Below are positions 34,796-43,332 of a stretch of DNA of 51,413 bases, piece after piece. Source of the stretch: Candidatus Hodarchaeota archaeon (GTDB lineage Archaea; Asgardarchaeota; Heimdallarchaeia; Hodarchaeales; Hodarchaeaceae); NCBI GenBank assembly GCA_029856365.1, contig JAHQWW010000017.1, positions 1-51,413 of the forward strand, read 5' to 3'. A program made the position numbers and the translations under genes. The notes beneath the pieces are model-generated. The model had not been told where the DNA came from and did not search any database. It worked only from the letters and a program-made list of their open reading frames with translations. The stretch's first letter is position 1. Each line of letters begins with the position of its first letter.

Positions 34796-35857
34796 TTAGT
34801 TAGAAAATGTTTCTTCAAGTTGAAACTTATTCAAAATACCATGAGGAGTGATATATCCCGTAATGAGCTCACTAGGGGTCACGTCAAAAGCAGGATTACT
34901 AAAAACAACCTCATCAGTATATAATGAAACAATTTCGTTTTTATTAAGAGTGTGTGAGTAACCTAATACTTGTTTTACTTCCTTGGTATCACGTTGTTCA
35001 ATTACAATATCTTTTCCAGTTAGAGTTGAGAAGTCAAAGGTAGATGTTGGGAAAGCTGTATAAAAAGGGATGTTGTGATGAGAAGCGAGTACTGCAAGAT
35101 TATAGGTACCAATTTTATTTGCGATGTCCCCATTCCTTGTTACACGATCAGCACCGAGTATGATTAAATCAACTTTCCCTTGTGACATAAAGAAACCACT
35201 TGCAGAATCACATATTACGGTATGATTAATGTTATATTGACTAAGTTCCCACGCGGTCATTCGCCCTTGAAATCTAGGCCGAGTTTCATCGACATAAACA
35301 TGAAAACGTTTTCCCTCTTCCCACGCTTGTATAATAGGAGAGAGTGCACTGCCATAATCAACTAATGCTAACGCACCTGTGTGACAATGTGTAAGAATAT
35401 TCAAATTAGGAGTAATTAATTCTTTTCCAACCTGACCAATTTTCCATCCCTCTTCTGCAATTTGATTTGCAAAGAGTTGAGCTTGATTTAGGGCATTTTC
35501 TGGAGTCAATGGCTCAATAGTACGGATTAAGTCAAGTCCATTCTTGAGATCAACAGCTGTCGGTCGTGCTGCTAATAACTCATTATAAGCTGTTCTAATT
35601 TGATCTTCAAACTCCTCAGAATTCCAAAATTCCTGAATAGCTTGAGCTAATCCATAGGCGGCGGCAGCTCCGATCGATGGAGCCCCACGAATGATCATTT
35701 TTTCTATTGCTTGGACGGTCTCACGATAAGTGGGACAATTATGTACCACAATCTGAAATGGTATTTTAGTTTGATCAATCATACGAACAACACCATTAGT
35801 ACTATCCCACCAAACTGCGGGTCTATCTGTTAATATTCCGTCTATTTCTATCTTCAT
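34796..35857 (-). CDS. mtnA: S-methyl-5-thioribose-1-phosphate isomerase (MtnA family)
   Basis: Isomerises MTR-1-phosphate to the ribulose form in methionine salvage. Landmarks are MIDQTKIPFQIV near 22-33, the RGAPSIGAAAAYGL phosphate loop near 56-69, LTHCHTGALALVDYG with the catalytic Cys, VDETRPRFQGRMTAWELS, and GADRVTRNGDIANKIGTY with the catalytic Asp. At 353 residues it has family length. CHTG replaces the commoner CNTG/CNAG. ATG 35857 is preferred over the longer ORF because GGAAGGAT lies just upstream. An APH-fold kinase gene lies upstream on the same strand, which could provide a methylthioribose-type kinase step. Related ribose-1,5-bisphosphate isomerase or eIF2B-like roles are less likely. 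Confidence 0.88.
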   Translation of the reverse strand: MKIEIDGILTDRPAVWWDSTNGVVRMIDQTKIPFQIVVHNCPTYRETVQAIEKMIIRGAPSIGAAAAYGLAQAIQEFWNSEEFEDQIRTAYNELLAARPTAVDLKNGLDLIRTIEPLTPENALNQAQLFANQIAEEGWKIGQVGKELITPNLNILTHCHTGALALVDYGSALSPIIQAWEEGKRFHVYVDETRPRFQGRMTAWELSQYNINHTVICDSASGFFMSQGKVDLIILGADRVTRNGDIANKIGTYNLAVLASHHNIPFYTAFPTSTFDFSTLTGKDIVIEQRDTKEVKQVLGYSHTLNKNEIVSLYTDEVVFSNPAFDVTPSELITGYITPHGILNKFQLEETFSN

Positions 35858-36029
35858 TGTTATCCTTCCTTTTTTTCTAAATATCAAGAACAAGCTTCGC
35901 AGGAGAGAAAATTCAAGTGAACTACAGTTGTCCGAAAGATATAGGTTTACGATTAGTTATTATTAATATTACTTCTTGATATAAGAAAATGGTTGAGACG
36001 GAATAAATGTTAGGTTGGATAAATGGGTC

Positions 36030-37082
36030 TTAATCCTGAAGCATGTTCGATATAGGCATTTCATAAATGAATTTCTGACCTATTCTTGTAAGAATGGTTG
36101 CTATTTCTTTCTCCCATAATCTAGCACGAATGATTAAATGTGAGCCAATGAAAAAATCCAAAGGAAGTTGAGTATATAGCTGAGAAATGTCGAATGTTTG
36201 TTTGTAATATGTTAGAATGATAGGTACCCAAGACCTTGTAATAGATTTGATTAGTTTTAAATTATTAATACCAAATCCGATGTTTTCTGCAATGTTTTCT
36301 TGAACTGCATGGCTTATGATATATCCTACATCATCCATTCGATCAAGCTCGGGAAGTAGTATGGCGTCGATCCAAGCAATTCTTGTGGGTGAAACAAGCA
36401 TATTACTTAGGTGGCTATCCCCGTGAATGTATTCGACACCACCCCTAGATTGTTCTAGAATTTCAACCCAGAAATTAATATATTTTTCATTAATACAAGG
36501 CTTTAGTAGCTTTAAGATGGGGTTGTAAAGTTGAATATTTATTTTTTGTCGTTTTGAACCATGTAATCGAGCTAAAGCATAACCAGCATATCCCCATCGA
36601 TCTGCTGGTTCTACAGGAAGCTGAAGTAACGGAGTAAAACCACTTAAGAACTCTAGAATTAAAGCATTTACTTCAGGAATGACATGGATTACTTCTGGGG
36701 CAAATACCAAATCTGGAAACCGTCGAATTCGAGATGATATTTCGTGATTTTTTTTCCAATTATCCCAATCAGTTTGTCGAGAAGTAAGTAATTGCGCTAG
36801 CTTTTTCGCGTTATCGACTTCTGCTTCTAAATCATTAGCAAATTTCAAAACAATCCCTCCATCTATTTCTCCTGCTAAAGATGTGGAAAGTACCGCTTCA
36901 ATGACATAAGTTTTTCCCCCAGCACCTTTGTATGACTGGATTTTTTTCAGACGAGTATCAAAAATTCTCCCTGTCGTTACCTGAATATTTTGAGTAATTT
37001 TATCACTTGATTGTAGAATTAATGAACGAACACGTTCATGAATCTTTTTTTGTTTGTCACTATCTGGCTCAATAGCACTCAA
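36030..37082 (-). CDS. APH/choline-kinase-like phosphotransferase
   Basis: A 350-residue protein-kinase-like enzyme for a small molecule or peptide. The catalytic loop is HGDSHLSN (220-227), with the metal-binding Asp in AWIDA (Asp 239). The N-lobe Lys is probably in GIVLKFAN near residue 80. The loop HGDSHLSNML fits aminoglycoside/choline kinase families and is not diagnostic of MtnK. Context with mtnA and the acyl-CoA synthetase alpha gene hints at a salvage or sugar kinase. It is separated from the latter by 12 nt, an operon-like gap. Confidence 0.75.
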   Translation of the reverse strand: MSAIEPDSDKQKKIHERVRSLILQSSDKITQNIQVTTGRIFDTRLKKIQSYKGAGGKTYVIEAVLSTSLAGEIDGGIVLKFANDLEAEVDNAKKLAQLLTSRQTDWDNWKKNHEISSRIRRFPDLVFAPEVIHVIPEVNALILEFLSGFTPLLQLPVEPADRWGYAGYALARLHGSKRQKINIQLYNPILKLLKPCINEKYINFWVEILEQSRGGVEYIHGDSHLSNMLVSPTRIAWIDAILLPELDRMDDVGYIISHAVQENIAENIGFGINNLKLIKSITRSWVPIILTYYKQTFDISQLYTQLPLDFFIGSHLIIRARLWEKEIATILTRIGQKFIYEMPISNMLQD

Positions 37083-37094
37083 TTCTTAGACCCC

Positions 37095-38477
37095 CTAGTA
37101 TAGGTATTGTCTCAGTATTCTTCCCCTTTCTACTAAAGCATGCATACCATCAACAGCATCTTCTGCAGTTTTGAAGACTGGAATCCCATATTTTTCGAAT
37201 TCGGCATTAATAGTAGGATCAGGAAGATTATAAACAAGAATTGGTTTATGTGAATACTCTTCTTTAATCAAAGCAATTCGTGCAGGAGCATCTTTTGAAA
37301 CAACTGGCGCATCAGAGCGTGGTACAACTATTATTCCTGAAACTGCTTCCTCACTCAAAAAAACTCGTGTAACCTCAGCTATAACCTCTGAAGTCGCACT
37401 TCCCGTCAAATCTAAAAATGCTAATGGTAGATCTTCCTTTCCTCGCAATAAAGAGGTCTGCACGCCATGTTTTTGAATAACTTCTACTATTTCTGTAACT
37501 GTTTCCTTTGACAACAATCCTAGCTCTAAATTATATCGATTCATACGATATAATGCCATAGCCAGGGGGCCTCCAGTGTTCCCCACTATCGCTATCTGAT
37601 TTCCAAATGCTGCAGGTTGATTATACAGAGCTTTTATCGAATTGATATATTGAGAGGTACTATCACATTGAATAATTCCAGCTTGCCGCAGAATTTCCTT
37701 ATAAAGCCCCAATGTGCTGGCAACCGCCCCTGTATGGCTTTTAGCGGCCATTGTCACGAATTCGGTCATTGGTAACTTCAATGCGACTATAGCCTTTTTT
37801 CGAGCAACAGCTTTTGAAACTTTGATAAACTGTCTTCCAGCTTTTACATTTTCTAGATAGGCTCCAATAATCTTTGTCTCCGGATCCTGTCCAAAATATT
37901 GAATAAAGTCAGTTTCATTAAGATCAGCACCATTTCCATATGATACAAACCTTCTCAATCCAATTTTATTCTGTTGAAGTGCTAATAAGAGGTCAATTGC
38001 TAGTGAACCTGATTGTGAGATTAAAGAAACATACCCCTTTTTTGGTAATTTAAAATTAGGGAATAAAGTGTTCACCTGATTCTCAGTATCTATAATTCCA
38101 AGACAATTGGGGCCAATCAGGCGGGAGTCTCCCAGAGCTTTTACTAATTCTTGTTGGAGATCATTTCTTCCGATTTCTGCAAAACCTGCAGTAATACAGA
38201 CAATTGCAGGGATTCCACGCTTGGAGGCATCTGCAATAGCTTTGATTGCTAATCTTGCGGGCAAAATTACAACAGCAAGATCGGGAACTTCAGGGAGGTC
38301 AAAAACACTAGGATAACATCGTATACCCATTATTTCAGGGGTATTTGGATTGATGGGATACACCCGACCGTGGAATGGAACTACAAAATGATTAAAAACA
38401 AGTCGGCCGTACTTTTTTTCATCAGAAGAAGCTCCAATAATGGCCACAGACCTTGGTTCAAAGAAAAAATCTAGCAC
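37095..38477 (-). CDS. acdA: ADP-forming acetyl/acyl-CoA synthetase, alpha subunit
   Basis: Makes ATP from acyl-CoA by substrate-level phosphorylation. At 460 residues it is an alpha subunit without the ATP-grasp beta part. Landmarks are the CoA-binding Rossmann start FEPRSVAIIGASSDEKKYG, the CoA-ligase region SLISQSGSLAIDLLLALQQN, SYGNGADLNETDFIQYF, the phospho-His site KSHTGAVAST near 247, and GNTGGPLAMALY. The start is GTG 38477. No beta subunit is visible in the window, so it must be elsewhere. It precedes the APH-type kinase by 12 nt. Acyl specificity cannot be read. Confidence 0.88.
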   Translation of the reverse strand: MLDFFFEPRSVAIIGASSDEKKYGRLVFNHFVVPFHGRVYPINPNTPEIMGIRCYPSVFDLPEVPDLAVVILPARLAIKAIADASKRGIPAIVCITAGFAEIGRNDLQQELVKALGDSRLIGPNCLGIIDTENQVNTLFPNFKLPKKGYVSLISQSGSLAIDLLLALQQNKIGLRRFVSYGNGADLNETDFIQYFGQDPETKIIGAYLENVKAGRQFIKVSKAVARKKAIVALKLPMTEFVTMAAKSHTGAVASTLGLYKEILRQAGIIQCDSTSQYINSIKALYNQPAAFGNQIAIVGNTGGPLAMALYRMNRYNLELGLLSKETVTEIVEVIQKHGVQTSLLRGKEDLPLAFLDLTGSATSEVIAEVTRVFLSEEAVSGIIVVPRSDAPVVSKDAPARIALIKEEYSHKPILVYNLPDPTINAEFEKYGIPVFKTAEDAVDGMHALVERGRILRQYLY

Positions 38478-38636
38478 AGGTCGTTCCGTCCGAGTTATTT
38501 TGATATAATTATCAGTAGGAAGTGATAAGAGGGTTTTTGATTAGTTTGGAAACAGATATTAGAAGCTTTTATCAAACCCTGATACTTTTAGGTCTAAAAC
38601 TTTAGTTCTTTAATACCAACAATATTCCAGTCCTTC

Positions 38637-39491
38637 TTAAATAAAGTTCCTATTTTTTGGAATTTGGCATTTTCGGCAAAAATTAGTTATTCTCCTGGCT
38701 TTTATTGTCGAAATGGGGTTTCCACAGACAGGACAAGGTTCCTTTCCCTTCAGGTGAATCTTAAAGATTTGTTGTCGCCAGTAATGCTGATTATCTAACT
38801 TGTTTGTTTTACTTAGCATATCAGAGATCTTACTTATAGAAGTAAACAAAATACTCTGACATGTAAGATAAAGTCTTATTTTTTCTTTTTCGTTTAGTTG
38901 AAGTCGCCTATTAAAAGGATGTATCTTTGCCTCAAATAGAATTTCGTCAGCGTAGGCATTACCAATTCCTGTAATAAACTTTTGATTGGTTAATACTCTC
39001 TTAATCTCACCATTGAATCTCTTCAGCCTCTCAATAAACTCACTCTCGGAAATTTGCGAAATATCTGGACCAAACTTATCAATTACTTGAGGGTATCCAC
39101 ACTGTTGGTTATTTTTGCATGAGAATAGCCAGATTGTTCCATGTAATTTCAAATCATGATAAATTAATATCTTACCGTTTCTAAACTTTATTGAAAACAC
39201 AGCCCTTTTCGGAACCTTCTGTGATGTCGAAGACCAAGCTAATTTACCAGTTAAACCATGATCTATATATAAATGAAGAAATAACTTGGATTTATGTAAT
39301 TTGAATAGAAGAATTTTTCCGATTCGTTCGATATGATCTAATATAGCATCTTGTAAAAGGATTTCAAACTCATCTTTTGATGGATTTCGAATTACAGTAT
39401 GTTGAAATGTCTTTACTTCAGAAATAACCTCATTAGAAATGTTCAATATTAAGTACTGGCGAATTGCTTCTATTTCGGGAAATTCAGGCAT
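38637..39491 (-). CDS. mutM: Formamidopyrimidine-DNA glycosylase (Fpg/Nei family)
   Basis: Excises oxidised purines and cuts at abasic sites. The N-terminal catalytic PE (MPEFPEIEAI) fixes the start at ATG 39491, since Pro must become residue 1. Further landmarks are the Lys in GKILLFKL near 60, FITGIGNAYADEILFEAKIHP near 173-193 and the C-terminal zinc finger CPVCG...FCRKCQ. At 284 residues it has family length and all key residues. Fpg is uncommon in archaea, so a bacterial origin by transfer is plausible. It is divergent from larC across a region holding two operator-like dyads. Confidence 0.9.
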   Translation of the reverse strand: MPEFPEIEAIRQYLILNISNEVISEVKTFQHTVIRNPSKDEFEILLQDAILDHIERIGKILLFKLHKSKLFLHLYIDHGLTGKLAWSSTSQKVPKRAVFSIKFRNGKILIYHDLKLHGTIWLFSCKNNQQCGYPQVIDKFGPDISQISESEFIERLKRFNGEIKRVLTNQKFITGIGNAYADEILFEAKIHPFNRRLQLNEKEKIRLYLTCQSILFTSISKISDMLSKTNKLDNQHYWRQQIFKIHLKGKEPCPVCGNPISTIKARRITNFCRKCQIPKNRNFI

Positions 39492-39525
39492 TGTGACACT
39501 CACTTAACCTTGTGTAGAGAAGGGT

Positions 39526-39543
39526 AATGTTACCCCAAACATT
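39526..39543. promoter_or_regulatory. Operator-like dyad, copy 1, between mutM and larC
   Basis: AATGTT-ACCCCA-AACATT is a perfect 6-bp-arm palindrome with a 6-nt spacer, 35 nt upstream of the mutM ATG. Copy 2 lies 107 bp away. Together they look like a binding site pair for one regulator that may act on both divergent genes. Confidence 0.45.
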
Positions 39544-39632
39544 CGTAGTTTCTCCTATTGAACAAGAAAGCATACATTTTCATGTTTATAGCCTAAGTGT
39601 AATAAAGATTCTATTCCATTCGTTGTCTCTTA

Positions 39633-39650
39633 CATGTTAACCCAAACATT
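39633..39650. promoter_or_regulatory. Operator-like dyad, copy 2, upstream of larC
   Basis: CATGTTAACCCAAACATT shares 16 of 17 core positions with copy 1 and keeps the dyad with 5-bp arms. It lies about 124 nt upstream of larC. A nickel- or redox-responsive regulator is one guess from the flanking genes. The rest of the 280-bp gap holds no gene. Confidence 0.45.
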
Positions 39651-39773
39651 TAGATATTTGTAAACTATTATTTTTTCCCATTTCATTTATTCTGGGGCCA
39701 AAAGCGAGAAAGATCTATGAAACAAAATTAAAATCTCAACAAAAATCAGCTATTTCTTAAAGGAAAACTGACA

Positions 39774-41009
39774 ATGTCGCTTGTAATAATTGATCCCACC
39801 ACATCAGGCGCTGCAGGTGATTTGTTAATCGCTTCATTATTAGATTTACAAGGAGAAACCTTTCGTACCGAATTTTGTCAACTCTTTCAGAACCTATTGG
39901 TAGAGTATGACTCTGATTTTCAGGTAAAATGGCTATCTGTTAAAAAACAAGGTATCATTGGGACTCAAGTTCAAACCACTGGAATTAGAAAATTCTCCCC
40001 CCGAGAAATGCAAAAAATAATGAATAATTTAAGTAAAAAATTAGAATTATCACCTGAAAGTCAAAAACTAGCATTTAATGCCTTGGCTTTCTTAATTGAA
40101 GCAGAAAAAAAAGTTCATGGCATCCAATCTGAGGCCTTACATTTCCATGAATTAGCTCTTATTGACACAATATTTGATATAGTTGGATTTTCGTATCTTT
40201 GGGAACAATTAGGATTCCTTAAAATAAAGACAAGTGTTTTGCCCATTGCGTTAGGTGGAGGTTTGATTAAAATAGCTCATGGAAGAGTATCTGTTCCATC
40301 ACCAGCAACTACTGAGATCATCCGTCAAGGAAATCTATCAGTAAAGGGAGGCCCAATTGAAGGGGAATTATTAACCCCAACTGGAGCAGCACTTCTTGCA
40401 TCACTAAAAGCGCAGCCCATTAATTACTTTCCACTAATGTATATCCATGAAATTGGGCGAAGTTTTGGAACCCGTGAGTATAAGAAAGAGACTTTAACCT
40501 GTTTGCAGATCATTCGAGGTTCTCAGCCTTCAACATTGCTAAAAGAAGAAATTAACATCTTAGAAACCAATGTAGATGATGTAGATGGAGAAACACTGGG
40601 TTACTTATTTGATGTTTTATTTGAAGAGAATTTCATCCTTGATCTTACAATAATTAATACAGTTTCGAAAAAAAATCGTCCTGGATTTCTTATTCGAGCA
40701 ATCGTGGAGCCCTCGAAAACTCTCCAAGTAACAACTATCTTAACCCGTGAATTGGGCACTCTTGGCGTACGAGTACTTCCAGGGTTCCGTCATATTGTAC
40801 CCCGTGAACAAACAGTTCACCAAATTAAAGTAATGAATGGAGTCGAGACTGTTCATTATAAAAGAGGATTTGTAGATTCGGAGCTCATCTCAGAGAAGAT
40901 AGAATATGATGATTTAAAACGAATAGCGCAACAGAAGGGAGTTTCACTACGAGAAATTAGAAAACGCATTCTCTCGGAAATTCACAAGCAGGATGAAAAC
41001 AATGCGTGA
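39774..41009 (+). CDS. larC: LarC-type nickel insertion protein (nickel-pincer cofactor biosynthesis)
   Basis: CTP-dependent nickel insertase for the nickel-pincer nucleotide cofactor (DUF111). The N-terminus has the family form SGAAGDLLIASLLDL near 11-25. FHELALIDTIFDIVGFSY near 118-135, GEGELLTPTGAALL-like strands (EGELLTPTGAALLASL) and the C-terminal domain ETNVDDVDGETLGYL near 263 with KKNRPGFLIRAIVE follow. It is a single continuous ORF, unlike the frameshifted Lactobacillus gene. It overlaps larB by 8 nt in a bicistronic unit. LarE and LarA are not in the window. Confidence 0.92.
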   Translation: MSLVIIDPTTSGAAGDLLIASLLDLQGETFRTEFCQLFQNLLVEYDSDFQVKWLSVKKQGIIGTQVQTTGIRKFSPREMQKIMNNLSKKLELSPESQKLAFNALAFLIEAEKKVHGIQSEALHFHELALIDTIFDIVGFSYLWEQLGFLKIKTSVLPIALGGGLIKIAHGRVSVPSPATTEIIRQGNLSVKGGPIEGELLTPTGAALLASLKAQPINYFPLMYIHEIGRSFGTREYKKETLTCLQIIRGSQPSTLLKEEINILETNVDDVDGETLGYLFDVLFEENFILDLTIINTVSKKNRPGFLIRAIVEPSKTLQVTTILTRELGTLGVRVLPGFRHIVPREQTVHQIKVMNGVETVHYKRGFVDSELISEKIEYDDLKRIAQQKGVSLREIRKRILSEIHKQDENNA

Positions 41010-41787
41010 TATAGATACGATTTTAACACAGCTAAAAGAGGGAAAAATTGATCTGGAAGAAGCAAAAGCTGCTCTAAGTCTATTTAGCCTAGAATTTATT
41101 GAAGACTATGTTAAACTAGATCTAGGTAGGTACAGTCGTAGAGGTATTCCAGAAGTGATTTATGCGGAAAAAAAGAGCCCTGAAGTCTTAATAAGGATTA
41201 TAACAAGATATATGGTTAATAATTCAGCCATTCTACTGTCTAGGGTTCCTAAAAAACATCTTGATCTCATAAGAACGAAGTTTATAGACCAATTTGACAT
41301 TCATTCTACATCCTATGAACCTTTTACTGTCACTCTAGCGAAAATCGGATTTCAATTTCCAACCTCCAAAAATAATATAGGTTTATTAACCGCTGGAACA
41401 TCAGACATGCCAGTCGCAGAGGAGGCAAGAGCTATAGCACGTTTAATGGGAGTTCAAACCATCCAATTCAATGATGTAGGAATTGCAGGAGTTCATCGGT
41501 TATTTGCCCCGCTCAAAGAAATGGTCGAGAAAAAAGTTAGAGTAATAATTGTTGTGGCTGGTATGGAAGGAGCTCTCCCCACAATCGTTTCTAGTCTAGT
41601 AAATGTCCCGGTAATAGGTGTTCCTGCTTCAGCAGGTTACGGATACGGTGGAAAAGGGGAAGGAGCCTTAATGACAATGCTTCAGAGCTGTTCTCCAGGA
41701 TTGGTTGTTGTAAATATAGACAATGGTATTAATGCAGGTGCAACAGCGGCACTTATCGCAAAGCAATGTAATAACATGAATAGATGA
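41002..41787 (+). CDS. larB: LarB-type pyridinium-3,5-biscarboxylic acid mononucleotide synthase
   Basis: Carboxylates and hydrolyses nicotinate adenine dinucleotide in the first step of nickel-pincer cofactor synthesis. At about 261 residues it has the PurE-like C-terminal domain: GLLTAGTSDMPVAEEARAIA, VGIAGVHRLF, IIVVAGMEGALPTIVSSLV, VIGVPASAGYGYGGKGEGAL. The N-terminus carries LGRYSRRGIPEVIYAEKKSP. I chose ATG 41002, preceded by AGGATGA six nt away, over ATG 40993. The 8-nt overlap with larC implies coupling. Confidence 0.93.
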   Translation: MRDIDTILTQLKEGKIDLEEAKAALSLFSLEFIEDYVKLDLGRYSRRGIPEVIYAEKKSPEVLIRIITRYMVNNSAILLSRVPKKHLDLIRTKFIDQFDIHSTSYEPFTVTLAKIGFQFPTSKNNIGLLTAGTSDMPVAEEARAIARLMGVQTIQFNDVGIAGVHRLFAPLKEMVEKKVRVIIVVAGMEGALPTIVSSLVNVPVIGVPASAGYGYGGKGEGALMTMLQSCSPGLVVVNIDNGINAGATAALIAKQCNNMNR

Positions 41788-41885
41788 TTAATTCCATGTT
41801 AGGGTTGTCTTAATATTTTTAGAAAATCAAATAAAAAAGATTATTAAAAAAAAGAATTAGACCTAGTTATAAGGAAGATGGTGAA

Positions 41886-42578
41886 ATGTCTGAAAAAGAA
41901 AGTAATGAAGAGAGGAAAAAGGATTCAGAAACATCTTCAGAGGAAGAAAAAAAGAAAGATGAAAAAGACCAAGTAGAGCAGGAAACTGCAGCAAAACCCA
42001 AGTCCAAGAAGAAGTATGTATTCAATTGTACAAAATGTGGAGAATGTTGCGAAAAAAGGGAATTTGTTCCAGTATCATTGGTAGACATCCGCAATTGGAC
42101 ACAATCGGGAATAATTAATGCTGTTTTTCCAAACCTGAAGTTAAAGACACTTCAATCAGCAGGATCAGAAGAGAAACAGGGGGTTTTAACGCTAGTTCTA
42201 GCTGGTTCGGAGAAAGGATGTCCAATGTTTGATAAAGAGAATAGACTTTGCAATATTTACCATTCAATGCCCTTGGAATGTAAAGCTTTCCCATTAGGAT
42301 ATAATGGTCAAAACTATTTCATCAAAGATAAATCAGTTCCAGGATTGGGACATGGTACAATGACTAAGGAACGTCTTATTGAAGATCGTGATAATGCTCG
42401 TTTCGATTTTGAAGCTAAAGTTGAAACTCAAATGATGCTTCCATTAATATATTCACTTTTTATGCAGAATTTGCTCGAACAACAACAAAAGGTAATGGAA
42501 GATATGCCAGAAGAAAAAAGAAAGCAACTTGACGAATTACTTAAGACAAAAAATCAAAATTCTAACGAGAAAGAATAA
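41886..42578 (+). CDS. YkgJ-family cysteine-cluster protein with charged N-terminus
   Basis: A 230-residue protein with the CxxCxxCC cluster (C48, C51, C54, C55 in NCTKCGECCEKREF) and further cysteines C112, C122 and C132 (GCPMFDKENRLCNIYHSMPL), as in YkgJ-type putative metal-binding proteins. It has an unusual ~40-residue Glu/Lys-rich N-terminal extension. ATG 41886 has GGTG upstream. The C-terminal helix is charged (MEDMPEEKRKQLDELLKTK). It ends 1 nt from the convergent gelsolin-like gene. Role unknown: possibly Fe-S or zinc binding. Confidence 0.82.
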   Translation: MSEKESNEERKKDSETSSEEEKKKDEKDQVEQETAAKPKSKKKYVFNCTKCGECCEKREFVPVSLVDIRNWTQSGIINAVFPNLKLKTLQSAGSEEKQGVLTLVLAGSEKGCPMFDKENRLCNIYHSMPLECKAFPLGYNGQNYFIKDKSVPGLGHGTMTKERLIEDRDNARFDFEAKVETQMMLPLIYSLFMQNLLEQQQKVMEDMPEEKRKQLDELLKTKNQNSNEKE

Positions 42579-42579
42579 A

Positions 42580-43305
42580 TTATGGATAGTTTCCCTTAGG
42601 AGAATAATTGCAGTTCGAACAAACCCATTTTGCGAATGGTACTACTTCTTTCTTTCTTGAAGTTACATTTACTATCTGTGAGTATGGAATTAAGTTTCCC
42701 TTTTTACACTGGGGACATGGGGGAGTAGTCACTAAAGATTTTTTCGCCTCTATGTATTCAGTTAAAGGACTAGTTTGCTTTGTTTTCAGCTGGCCCCTTT
42801 TTTCGATCGTTTTTTTAGAAACCTTGTCTACAGATTTCTTTGAAGTCTTTTTCTTTGAGATCTTCAGTACAGGAGGTTTCAGTTCAAATGGTTCTTTCTC
42901 CTTTGTGGGTCCAATCCCCTCTTGTGGAATTATATTAAGGAATTCCCAGAAATCAGTACCCTCATGTCCTTGATCTGCAGATCTAACTCGAAAAGTAAGA
43001 CCATAAAGTCTTCTGATCTCTGTAGCTACTGTACTAGAAATGAATCGTGTTCTAACATCAGCATCTTCTCCAATCCAGATCCATATTTCTTTTCTTCCCT
43101 CATCAACGAAAATAAAAACTTCTGAGGAAACCAAGTTCTCTTTTCTAAAGATTACCGGATCAAAAAAACCATTGTCTTGAACTTGATAAGCTACAATTCT
43201 TGATTTTCCCAAATAACCAGCCACTCTACAATTAAACCACTGCTTTTCCCTAAAATATTGATAATTTATATACTTCGAGAGTAATATTTTATCAGTAATA
43301 GACAC
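42580..43305 (-). CDS. Gelsolin-like domain protein with C-terminal zinc ribbon (Asgard eukaryotic-signature type)
   Basis: A 241-residue protein. Residues ~55-125 match a gelsolin repeat: ENLVSSEVFIFVDEGRKEIW, IWIGEDADVRTRFIS, TEIRRLYGLTFRVRSADQGH, TDFWEFLN. The order (strand ending in D, xIWxWIGExA, then helix, then the xVxxGxE-F end) is that of severin/gelsolin folds seen in Asgard archaea, where they can bind or sever actin. Residues 130-190 are a Lys/Thr/Ser-rich linker. Residues 197-234 hold a CPxC...CxxC zinc ribbon (C197, C200, C229, C232). The N-terminal ~55 residues are a short beta-rich piece of unknown type. Actin binding is inferred from the family. The gene is convergent with the YkgJ gene. 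Confidence 0.65.
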   Translation of the reverse strand: MSITDKILLSKYINYQYFREKQWFNCRVAGYLGKSRIVAYQVQDNGFFDPVIFRKENLVSSEVFIFVDEGRKEIWIWIGEDADVRTRFISSTVATEIRRLYGLTFRVRSADQGHEGTDFWEFLNIIPQEGIGPTKEKEPFELKPPVLKISKKKTSKKSVDKVSKKTIEKRGQLKTKQTSPLTEYIEAKKSLVTTPPCPQCKKGNLIPYSQIVNVTSRKKEVVPFAKWVCSNCNYSPKGNYP

Positions 43306-43332
43306 TCTCTTTAACGATAAGGAGTTTTTATC

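Noticed and set aside
42608..43125. Plus-strand ORFs antisense to the gelsolin-like gene
   Set aside because: They are reverse-strand shadows; the minus frame carries the conserved gelsolin and zinc-ribbon motifs.
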